DNA of 38,297 nt from Candidatus Rokuibacteriota bacterium (GTDB taxonomy: Bacteria > Methylomirabilota > Methylomirabilia > Rokubacteriales > CSP1-6), in assembly GCA_003220675.1 (NCBI GenBank), contig QHTD01000170.1, forward strand, positions 1-38,297, given 5' to 3'. The notes beneath the pieces are model-generated. The model was not told the DNA's origin. It worked only from the letters and a program-made list of their open reading frames with translations, and made no database searches. Position numbers and translations under genes: made by a program. Below are positions 31,979 through 38,297 of this stretch, in pieces. Each line of letters begins with the position of its first letter. Position 1 is the first letter of the stretch.

Positions 31979-33238
31979 ATGAAGATCAGCGCGTTCCACC
32001 TGATGCCCCACCGAGAGCTGCCCGACGACTTCGAAAAGCGCTACCACTCCGTCTGGGTCACGCCTCCGTGGTGGGAGTTGGCCGACGCGCGCAGAGTGGG
32101 GCAGTACTACAACTGGACCCTGGACGAGCTGCTGTACGCGGCGCGCGCCGGATTCGACGGCGTCTGTACCAACGAGCACCACCAGAACGCGTACGGCTTC
32201 ATGCCCAGCCCGAATCTGATGGGCAGCGTGCTGGCGAAACTCACGAATGGCACGAACGTCGCCATCGTCCAGATGGGCGCGACGCTCCCGACTTCGAATC
32301 CACCCATCCGGGTCGCCGAAGAGTACGCCATGCTCGATTGCATCAGCGGCGGCCGGCTTGTCGCCGGCCTGCCGCTCGGCAGTGCGATGGACGTGAGTCT
32401 CTGCTACGGCATCACGCCGATGGAGCATCGCGAGAGGTATCGCGAGGCGTTTGCGCTGACGCTGAAGGCGTGGCAGGCGCGCGAGATCTTTGCGTGGAAC
32501 GGCCGCTACTATCAGCTCGCGAACGTGAACCTGTGGCCGCGGCCGATCCAGCAGCCGCACCCGCCCGTGTGGGTGCCCGGCTCCGGCAGCATCAGCACGT
32601 TTGACTTCGCTGTCGACAACGAGGTCTGCTACTGCTTCCTGAGTTACTCCGGTGCAAAATCGGCGAAGGCGATGATGCAGGGCTACTGGAAGGTGGTCGC
32701 CGACAAGGGGCGCGACCTGAATCCGTATCGTGCCGGATTCCTGCAGCTCGTTGCCGTCGCGGACACCGATGCCCGCGCCGAAGAGAAGTATGCGCGGCAC
32801 GTGGAGTACTTCTATCACAAGTGCCTGCACTGGCCCGTTCAGTGGCTCACGCCGCCCGGAAACCAGGACTACCGAAGCCTCGTCGCGACCGTGACGAATC
32901 CGATGCGCCGTCGCGCCGAGGATCTCAAGCGACTTCGCTACCGAGACTTCGTCGAGCAGGGCTACGTCATCGCCGGCAGCCCAGCGACCGTCCGTGATCG
33001 ACTCAAGGAAGAAGTCGTCGAGGGGCTTCGCGTCGGCAATCTGATGGTGCTCTTGCAGATCGGTTCGATGCCGCACGAGCTGACGCTCGAGAACATGGAG
33101 CTCTTCGCTTGCGAGGTGATGCCCGCTCTTCGCGACACCTGGAACGACGAGGGCTGGGTGAATCACTGGTGGCCCGAGTCGTTGCGAGGCACGAAGCCGA
33201 CGCCGGCGATCGCAGGCCGCGCGGCGGGTGGGGCATGA
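31979..33238 (+). CDS. LLM class flavin-dependent oxidoreductase (luciferase-like monooxygenase)
   Basis: This encodes a 419-residue TIM-barrel flavin enzyme of the bacterial luciferase-like group. Features: opening MKISAFHLMPHRELPDDFE, FDGVCTNEHHQNAYGFMPSP (typical for group members that use FMNH2 or F420), AEEYAMLDCISGGRLVAGLP, YREAFALTLKAWQ, PHPPVWVPGSGSISTFDFAV and the late YVIAGSPATVRDRLKEEV. Members oxidise aliphatic, sulfonated, heterocyclic or chelate-type substrates, and the exact one cannot be read here. The start is preceded by GGGAGG at 31961-31966, a rather distant spacing. The stop overlaps the hydrolase ATG, so oxidation followed by hydrolysis is likely. Confidence 0.9.
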   Translation: MKISAFHLMPHRELPDDFEKRYHSVWVTPPWWELADARRVGQYYNWTLDELLYAARAGFDGVCTNEHHQNAYGFMPSPNLMGSVLAKLTNGTNVAIVQMGATLPTSNPPIRVAEEYAMLDCISGGRLVAGLPLGSAMDVSLCYGITPMEHRERYREAFALTLKAWQAREIFAWNGRYYQLANVNLWPRPIQQPHPPVWVPGSGSISTFDFAVDNEVCYCFLSYSGAKSAKAMMQGYWKVVADKGRDLNPYRAGFLQLVAVADTDARAEEKYARHVEYFYHKCLHWPVQWLTPPGNQDYRSLVATVTNPMRRRAEDLKRLRYRDFVEQGYVIAGSPATVRDRLKEEVVEGLRVGNLMVLLQIGSMPHELTLENMELFACEVMPALRDTWNDEGWVNHWWPESLRGTKPTPAIAGRAAGGA

Positions 33239-34137
33239 CGACCGCTCGGCAGAACGTCCACGGCGCGGACGCTGGAACGCGTGCTCGGACGCTCTCGGTG
33301 TGGCACGACCAGATCAGGATACGGGTCGTGTCGAAGGGGAGCGGTCCCGCGGTCGTGTTCTTCCACGGTCCCTGGGGACTCGCGTGGGATCCGTTTCTCG
33401 ACGATCTGGCGCGTCGGTTCACCGTCTACGCGCCCGAGCACCCGGGCACGACCCCGGACACTCCCGACGACGCCGGCAAGCTCGATGGGCTGTGGGACCT
33501 CGTCCTCTGCTACGATGAGGTAATCGACGCGCTCGGACTCGACAGCGCGTTCCTGGTCGGCCACTCCTTCGGCGCGATGGTGGCGTGCGAGATGGCGGCG
33601 GCATATCCTGATCGTGCGCGCCGGCTCGCGTTGATCGATCCGCTTGGCTTTTGGCGCGACTCCGATCCCGTCGTCAACTGGATGCTCATGAATCCCGGCG
33701 ACCTGCCCGCACAGATCTTTCGCGATCCGTCCTGTGAAGCCGCGCAGCGAATGTTCGGAACCGCCGACGACCCGACCGCGCGCGTGCGCGTCATGTGGGC
33801 GATGGGCGTGACCGGAAAGTTCATCTGGCCGATCCCGGACAAGGGACTGAAGAAGCGCATCCATCGCCTGAAGGCGCCCGCGCTCTTGATCTGGGGCAGG
33901 GACGATCGGCTCGTGCCGGCGGTCTACGCCGAAGAATTCACGAAACGGATCGCAGGCGCGCGAGTGCAGATGATTCACGACGCCGGTCACGCTCCGCAGC
34001 TCGAGCAACCGGAGACCGTTGCCCGGCTCGTCCAAGAATTTCTCCTGCCTCCCGCTGAGACCTTCCAGGGACCTGACATTTGCCAATCAAGCTCCGCACA
34101 CGCCAGGAGAGGCCCGGGAAAAGGATTGTGCGCGTAG
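33235..34137 (+). CDS. alpha/beta hydrolase
   Basis: This encodes a 300-residue alpha/beta-fold hydrolase. Oxyanion region VVFFHGPWGLAWD precedes the nucleophile elbow LVGHSFGAMVA with Ser111; an acidic residue in LLIWGRDDRLVP (Asp223 or Asp224) and His252 in DAGHAPQLEQP complete the triad. A cap region (about 135-205) lies between. It resembles carbon-carbon-bond and ester hydrolases of aromatic catabolism, without a specific match. ATG 33235 overlaps the LLM stop. The fold should end near VQEFLLPPA; the last 25 or so residues (rich in Ser, Arg and Gly) look foreign and run into the pseudogene region, so the original stop may have been lost. Confidence 0.88.
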   Translation: MTTARQNVHGADAGTRARTLSVWHDQIRIRVVSKGSGPAVVFFHGPWGLAWDPFLDDLARRFTVYAPEHPGTTPDTPDDAGKLDGLWDLVLCYDEVIDALGLDSAFLVGHSFGAMVACEMAAAYPDRARRLALIDPLGFWRDSDPVVNWMLMNPGDLPAQIFRDPSCEAAQRMFGTADDPTARVRVMWAMGVTGKFIWPIPDKGLKKRIHRLKAPALLIWGRDDRLVPAVYAEEFTKRIAGARVQMIHDAGHAPQLEQPETVARLVQEFLLPPAETFQGPDICQSSSAHARRGPGKGLCA

Positions 34138-34240
34138 GCCTCCTTGATGACCGTGAATGGTGTTGTCGCCGTGGGGTCTGGACGGTTCCCCATGGAGCCG
34201 CCGCGCTTCGCGCAAGTCCGGGCGGGGAGGAAGGAGGAGA

Positions 34241-34720
34241 TTAAGGCGCGAAGGACTCGAAGTACTTCAGCATCACCACCCTGGACTTCGGCGAAACCTG
34301 CTTGATCTCTTTCACTGCGAGATCCATGTTGGCCGGGGCGCCGAAGATGTTTCGGAGGTCCAGCGGCGGCTCCGAGAGGGGCTTTTCGAAGTTGTCCCCG
34401 GGGTGTGGGGAGGATCACCTTCGGGTAGTTGAGGGCCTTCAGGAGCCGCGGGGGGGTAGTCGTTGATTTGGTTGGCGAAGATGGAGGCCACCAGCGCCAC
34501 GTCAGGCTTGAGTCCGGCGATCGCTCGCTCGATGTAGTTCGCCGTGCTCATGAGGAATAGCTGAACTTCCCGCTGATCGTGATCACGTAGATGAGGCTGT
34601 CTCCCTCGGGCATGTCGGCGATCTTCGTGGGTGGAGATGGTACGGAGACAAGGTGCCCGGGCACCGCGTGCTTCTTGGTCGGCGGTCCCCCAGGTCACTG
34701 GCGGGCACGATGCGCACCAA
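34241..34720 (-). pseudogene. MBL-fold metal-dependent hydrolase remnant, multiply frameshifted
   Basis: Reading the minus strand, pieces of one protein appear in changing frames. The first is KIADMPEGDSLIYVITISGK (about 34565-34625). Then come STANYIERAIAGLKPDVALV and ASIFANQINDYP (about 34455-34550), RLLKALNYPKVILPTP (about 34400-34450), and NFEKPLSEPPLDLRNIFGAP through KYFESFAP, ending at TAA 34241-34243. Together they resemble the C-terminal half of a UlaG-like metallo-beta-lactamase-fold hydrolase. At least three frame changes lie within 300 bases, several at G or C runs. The N-terminal HxHxDH half is not recognisable. The stretch 34138-34240 beside it shows nothing I can identify, nor does 34721-34868. 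Confidence 0.65.
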
Positions 34721-34868
34721 CAGTTCGCTGAGCGTCTTGAGGTGCTTCTCGATTCAATTGTGATCGATCTGCATGGGCAGGAACGCAGTCGGGCCACGCA
34801 GCTACCCGAGTTGCTTGTCCAGCTGCGTCAGCGCGACACGCGCGCCGACGACACCGAACACGCCGAGG

Positions 34869-36281
34869 CTACTCGGTTTGCGCCGGCCACACCGGCTCAT
34901 GGTAGCCGAGCGGCACCGAGGGCCGGGCCCAGCGCGGCGGCGTCTCGGAGAGGCGCACCACCGGCCCGAGATGGCGCAGCCGACCAGCCGGCGTGTCGCT
35001 CGTCATCGACCAGCGCTCCAGCTCCGCTAACGTGAATTCCTTCGGCACGTCCTTGAGCTCGGCCACCGGCACCTGGCCGCGTCCGACGAGCCACCGCCCG
35101 GTCTGCGCGAGCGAGGTCCGCACGAGCCAGCTTCCGCCCTCGCGCACGCGGCGCGCGAGCGCGACCATGGCGCCGAACGCCATCAGATAGCCGGTCAGGT
35201 AGTCGATCGCCGATACCGGATAGAACTGCGGGCCTGGCGCCGCGCCGGGGAAGAGCTCACCCTGACGAGCCGTGATACCGCTGACCGTCTGCACCACCGT
35301 GTCGAAGCCGCGGCGGGACGCCCACGGCCCGACGTGGCTGAACGCGCACAGCGAAACGAACACGATGCCGGGTCGCACTTTCGCCAGCGCCTCGGGGGAG
35401 AAGCCGCGACTGCCGAGGGTGCCAGGACGATAGCCTTGCGAGAATACGTCGGCCTCGCGGACGAGCGCGCAGAGCGTCTCGACGTCCTTCGGCTCGCGAA
35501 GGTCTAGATGCGCGGAGAGCTTGCCGTGGCCGGTATCGAATTCCTGGTAGCCGAGATTCGGCAGGTGCGCAGCGGTGATCTTCAAGACGTCGGCGCCGTG
35601 CTCGGCGAGCGTGCGAGCACACGTCGGCCCGGCGAGGACGCGCGTCAGATCGAGCACCCTGAGACCCGACAAGGGCCGATCACCGTCGGGAAGTTTTTCG
35701 GGCGGGCTGTCGCCGATCTTGACGATCTCCATCAGCGGCAGCGACGCGATCGCGGCAGCTTGCGGGTGCTTCGCCCACTCCTCCATGGAGCGCACCATGC
35801 CGCCGGCGCCCTTCGCCGCGATGATCGCCTCCTCGAGCTCGAGCGCGTCCCACTTCGCCACCGCCTCGCGCACCACCTCGCGATCTTCCGGTACGCCGAG
35901 CACGCTGAGCGCGGCGGCGCGATGGTTCGGGAAATTGCAGTGGAGATAGCTCCAGCGACCGTTCTTTGCCGGATAGACGCCCATCACCGCGTTGCGCTCG
36001 GTCGACACCTGCGCGCCGTCCAGCTTCATGTAATGCCCGCTGCGGAGCGAGGCCGTCGCCTGGCGACTATCGACCGCGACGTCCTGTCGACGTCCCGTGC
36101 GCAGTTGCCACAGATCGGAGACGGCGAGGCCAGTCGCCGCAAGCGCAGCGGCGCTGGTCTCGCCGATGCGGAACGGCGTTGGCAAGATCGGATCGGTGCC
36201 GCCGGTGATCTCGACCGTGCGGGCGCGTTCCTCGGCCCAGCTGGCTATCGGCAAGATCGTGCGCAGAGCATCGTTGATCAT
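34869..36281 (-). CDS. CaiB/BaiF family (type III) CoA-transferase
   Basis: This encodes a 470-residue family III CoA-transferase-like protein. The central part reads LSGLRVLDLTRVLAGPTCARTLAEHGADVLKI (about 205-235), then HGKLSAHLDLREPKDVETL, FSQGYRPGTL and the candidate catalytic Asp327 in GFDTVVQTVSGI. The CaiB core normally starts near the protein N-terminus; here about 200 residues precede it (ALRTILPIASWAEERARTVE; RSMEEWAKHPQA), which look like a second, C-terminal-type CoA-transferase half. The architecture seems permuted or duplicated. The start at 36281 is backed by AAGGAG and a short spacer. It diverges from the racemase-like gene; the substrate acid is unknown. Confidence 0.87.
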   Translation of the reverse strand: MINDALRTILPIASWAEERARTVEITGGTDPILPTPFRIGETSAAALAATGLAVSDLWQLRTGRRQDVAVDSRQATASLRSGHYMKLDGAQVSTERNAVMGVYPAKNGRWSYLHCNFPNHRAAALSVLGVPEDREVVREAVAKWDALELEEAIIAAKGAGGMVRSMEEWAKHPQAAAIASLPLMEIVKIGDSPPEKLPDGDRPLSGLRVLDLTRVLAGPTCARTLAEHGADVLKITAAHLPNLGYQEFDTGHGKLSAHLDLREPKDVETLCALVREADVFSQGYRPGTLGSRGFSPEALAKVRPGIVFVSLCAFSHVGPWASRRGFDTVVQTVSGITARQGELFPGAAPGPQFYPVSAIDYLTGYLMAFGAMVALARRVREGGSWLVRTSLAQTGRWLVGRGQVPVAELKDVPKEFTLAELERWSMTSDTPAGRLRHLGPVVRLSETPPRWARPSVPLGYHEPVWPAQTE

Positions 36282-36292
36282 GACGACTCTCC

Positions 36293-36323
36293 TTGGAGAC
36301 GTCCGGTCGTGCGAGTATACTCG
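36293..36323 (+). promoter_or_regulatory. divergent promoter with palindromic -10 region
   Basis: CGAGTATACTCG at 36312-36323 is a perfect 12-bp palindrome. On the plus strand it supplies TATACT (36316-36321), with TTGGAG at 36293-36298 as -35 and a 17-bp spacer, in front of the racemase-like gene. Because of the symmetry the minus strand also reads TATACT (36319-36314), placed about 33 bases before the CoA-transferase start. One site could therefore serve both genes or bind a dimeric regulator. Confidence 0.5.
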
Positions 36324-36358
36324 TCCACCATGCGTGAGAACAGCGCCGGCGCCTGAAC

Positions 36359-37072
36359 ATGACCCGACATTTCGGCGTACTGATTCCTTCCACGAACACG
36401 ACGGTCGAGATGGAGTGTCGGCTCTTGCCGACGATCTACCAGGCGCACTTCGGGCGGCTCATGTCGAGTGGCGCCGGGAGTTTCTCGCCCAGCCGAGACG
36501 AGGACATTGACTATCAGTCGCGCTTGCTCGGGACGGCCAGGGTTGAGATGGTGATCCTGGCTCAAACGTCAGCAAGTCTCTTTGCCCACGACTACGACGA
36601 CGTCGTCACGAAGCGGATGAGTGTCGGTGCAGGCGTTCCGGCGATCACGTCTGCGCAGGCGGTCGGTCGCGCTGTTCGGGCTCTCGGAGCGTGCCGCGTC
36701 GCCATCGTGTCTCCCTATTCGGACGCGGTGAACGAACGCGCCGCCCACTATTTCAAGACGAAGTATGGGCTCGACACGATAGCGCTCGAGGGATTTCGCG
36801 CGAGCGACGCGTATGCGATCGGACAGCTCGGCCCACAGCACGCGCGCGATGCGTTCGCCCGGATCGATCGGCCTGAGATCGAGGTCTTCGTCGTGCCCGG
36901 CGGCAATTTCCCGACGATGTCCTCGGTCGCCTCCTGGGAGCGGGAATTCAAGAAGCCCGTGGTGACCACGAATCAGGCGTCGATCTGGGCGATGCTGCGC
37001 GCGTTCAAGAGCGCCGACCGCCTGCCGGTCTTCGGCCGTCTGCTCGCTGAAGTACCGGCCGACGCATCCTAG
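36359..37072 (+). CDS. Asp/Glu racemase superfamily protein (maleate isomerase/AMDase-like), active-site cysteines missing
   Basis: This encodes a 237-residue protein with the layout of maleate cis-trans isomerases and arylmalonate decarboxylases: GVLIPSTNTTVEMEC at the start, VILAQTSASLF (69-75), RVAIVSPYSDAVNERAAHYF, and VFVVPGGNFPTM (177-188) with PVVTTNQASIWAMLRA near the end. The first catalytic Cys position of maleate isomerase (CTS) reads Gln69-Thr-Ser here, and the second Cys position reads Gly-Gly-Asn (181-183). The only cysteines are Cys20 and Cys112, neither in an active-site motif. It may bind a dicarboxylate without racemase chemistry or use a different mechanism. ATG 36359 follows the divergent promoter; ribosome site weak. 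Confidence 0.82.
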   Translation: MTRHFGVLIPSTNTTVEMECRLLPTIYQAHFGRLMSSGAGSFSPSRDEDIDYQSRLLGTARVEMVILAQTSASLFAHDYDDVVTKRMSVGAGVPAITSAQAVGRAVRALGACRVAIVSPYSDAVNERAAHYFKTKYGLDTIALEGFRASDAYAIGQLGPQHARDAFARIDRPEIEVFVVPGGNFPTMSSVASWEREFKKPVVTTNQASIWAMLRAFKSADRLPVFGRLLAEVPADAS

Positions 37073-37267
37073 ACGTTGCGCGACTCGTGGCGCGAGGACC
37101 GCACGCAGCGATCGTCTTCACCTTTTTCAGGCGCTGGGCGCCGCACATGGCGCGCTCGGAAAGCGCGGGGGCCTCGGCGACGCTCAGGCGGACACGTTCG
37201 GTAGTACGTAGAGCGTCAGTCGTCGTGGTCGGCTATGCTACGTCACGAATTCGTGGGAGGAATCTCC

Positions 37268-37705
37268 ATGTCCGACTACATCCCCAGCCCCCGGCAGTGG
37301 GTGCGCGATCAGGTCGACCTCTACGAGCGAAGCGGTGGGAAGCAAGGCACCACGCTCCGCGACACCGGGCTGCCGGTGATCATCGTGACGCATACCGGCA
37401 ACAAGACCGGCGCGATTCGCAAGACTCCGCTGATGCGCGTCAAGGACGGCGCCAACTACGTCCTCGTCGGGTCGCTGGGAGGAGCGCCGACAAATCCGGT
37501 TTGGGTGTACAACCTGCGAGCGAACCCAACCGTCGAGCTCCGCGACCACACCGCGGTCAAGACGATGCGGGTCCGTGAGGTCACCGACGAGGCCGAGCGG
37601 GCGCGACTGTGGAAGCTCGCGGTCGCGGCATATCCGCCGTACGAGGAATACCAGACGCGGACCGCACGACGGATCCCCGTCTTCCTCGCGGAGCCAAGAG
37701 GCTAA
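37268..37705 (+). CDS. nitroreductase family deazaflavin-dependent oxidoreductase (Ddn-like)
   Basis: This encodes a 145-residue split-barrel flavin/deazaflavin-binding protein of the Ddn/FDOR-A family, which in mycobacteria reduces substrates with F420H2. Signatures: LPVIIVTHTGNKTGAIRKTPLMRVKDG, then NYVLVGSLGGAPTNPVWVYNLRANPTVELRD, with the GxxxxPxWxxNLxxNP pattern typical of the family, and a C-terminal RIPVFLAEP. The start ATG 37268 has GGGAGG at 37254-37259. A TATGCT at 37234-37239 is a possible -10. The 195-bp gap before it shows no other gene. If F420 is really the cofactor, the host must make or import it; no F420 synthesis gene is in the window. Confidence 0.9.
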   Translation: MSDYIPSPRQWVRDQVDLYERSGGKQGTTLRDTGLPVIIVTHTGNKTGAIRKTPLMRVKDGANYVLVGSLGGAPTNPVWVYNLRANPTVELRDHTAVKTMRVREVTDEAERARLWKLAVAAYPPYEEYQTRTARRIPVFLAEPRG

Positions 37706-37732
37706 AGGAGCGCCCACTCACGGGAGGAAGCC

Positions 37733-38297
37733 ATGCTGATCGGCGATTCCCAGATCCACCTCTGGCAGAACGGCAAGATGAGCGCGCAGCACCGCCAGAT
37801 CCCGACCTATTCGGCCGATGATGCGCTGGCCGAGATGGCCTCGGCCGGGGTCGATTGCGCGGTGATCCATCCGCCCAGCGCGCTCGGCGAAGCCGTCAAC
37901 GTCCTCGCCGTCGAGGCGGTGCGCCAGCATCCCGACAAGTTCTGCATCCTCGGACATTTCGATCTGCAGAGCCCGGACCGCGAAAAGATCGTCGCCCGCT
38001 GGCGCGAGCGGCCGGGCATGCTCGGGTTTCGCTTCACCTTCAACCAGCCACATCAAAAGGCGTGGTGGACCGATGGCTCGCTCGACTGGTTCTGGGCGGC
38101 GTGCGAGAAGGCGAGATTACCAATCGGACTCCTGGCCGGCGGCAACATGGCGGCGCTGGCGAAGATCGCCGAGCGGCATCCCGGTCTGAAGCTGCACATC
38201 GATCACCTCGGGCGCCTGGGTGGCGGCCGCGCAGGAACCGACGACGCGGCCTTCGCCGATCTTCCGGACATGCTGGCGCTCGCCAAATTTCCCAATG
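37733..38297 (+). CDS. amidohydrolase family protein (amidohydrolase_2), 3' end outside window
   Basis: The first 188 residues of a TIM-barrel amidohydrolase are visible. It begins MLIGDSQIHLWQNGKMSAQH, where homologues have an Asp-x-x-His metal or substrate segment, followed by EMASAGVDCAVIHPP, FCILGHFDLQSPDREKIVARW, MLGFRFTF and KLHIDHLGRLGG. This pattern matches the amidohydrolase-related group that includes ACMSD-like decarboxylases and lactonases such as those for 2-pyrone-4,6-dicarboxylate. ATG 37733 is backed by GGGAGGAAG. It follows the Ddn-like gene by 27 bases. The reading frame is still open at the window end. Confidence 0.88.
   Translation, partial: MLIGDSQIHLWQNGKMSAQHRQIPTYSADDALAEMASAGVDCAVIHPPSALGEAVNVLAVEAVRQHPDKFCILGHFDLQSPDREKIVARWRERPGMLGFRFTFNQPHQKAWWTDGSLDWFWAACEKARLPIGLLAGGNMAALAKIAERHPGLKLHIDHLGRLGGGRAGTDDAAFADLPDMLALAKFPN

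Noticed and set aside
32290-32300. TTCGAATCC in the LLM gene as an attachment-site copy of the tRNA T-loop
   Set aside because: The match is only 9 bases, lies within conserved coding sequence and does not extend into the tRNA 3' end.
34631-35035. Plus-strand 134-codon open frame
   Set aside because: It spans the pseudogene region and the end of the CoA-transferase, has no recognisable motif and looks like a shadow frame.

Overview
The window is GC-rich, densely packed bacterial chromosome with GTG starts and 4-8 nt gene overlaps. Gene content points to a diderm soil or subsurface lineage: meso-DAP-type MurE, FtsI with a PASTA domain, DivIVA beside FtsZ, HisZ next to PurA, and a catabolic region with LLM, Ddn-like, CaiB and amidohydrolase genes. 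I think a Methylomirabilota/Rokubacteria-like organism is most likely, but this is inference from style and gene content, without any database comparison.

Region 1 (1-1.5 kb): the end of an unidentified gene, a small arginine-rich protein, a prepilin-like gene that has lost its 3' end, and an M48 metallopeptidase that has lost its N-terminal export region. The last two look joined by a deletion or an assembly junction.

Region 2 (1.6-17.6 kb): an almost complete dcw (division and cell wall) cluster in the order mraZ-rsmH-ftsL-ftsI-murE-murF-mraY-murD-ftsW-murC-murB-ftsQ-ftsA-ftsZ. A promoter and MraZ-box-like repeats precede mraZ. murG is absent from its usual place between ftsW and murC, where those two genes overlap. 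The murD-ftsW gap carries three stem-loops.

Region 3 (17.6-22.1 kb): the ylm-type segment that often follows ftsZ (pgeF, yggS, proC, yggT, divIVA, yggU), without sepF, followed by mtnA.

Region 4 (22.1-30.2 kb): a tandem SagB-type oxidoreductase, a class V aminotransferase, serA, a histidine phosphatase, hisZ, purA, a paralogue of the small arginine-rich protein, and tRNA-Lys(TTT). The aminotransferase, SerA and the phosphatase could together form a serine-synthesis module.

Region 5 (30.2-38.3 kb): beyond the tRNA the layout changes to divergent, catabolic-looking genes: two SDRs, an LLM flavin oxidoreductase, an alpha/beta hydrolase, a frameshifted MBL-fold pseudogene, a CaiB-type CoA-transferase, a maleate-isomerase-like protein without the usual cysteines, a Ddn-like deazaflavin oxidoreductase and an amidohydrolase cut by the window end. 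The two divergent promoter regions each carry a perfect palindrome. I see no CRISPR array, insertion sequence or phage genes.
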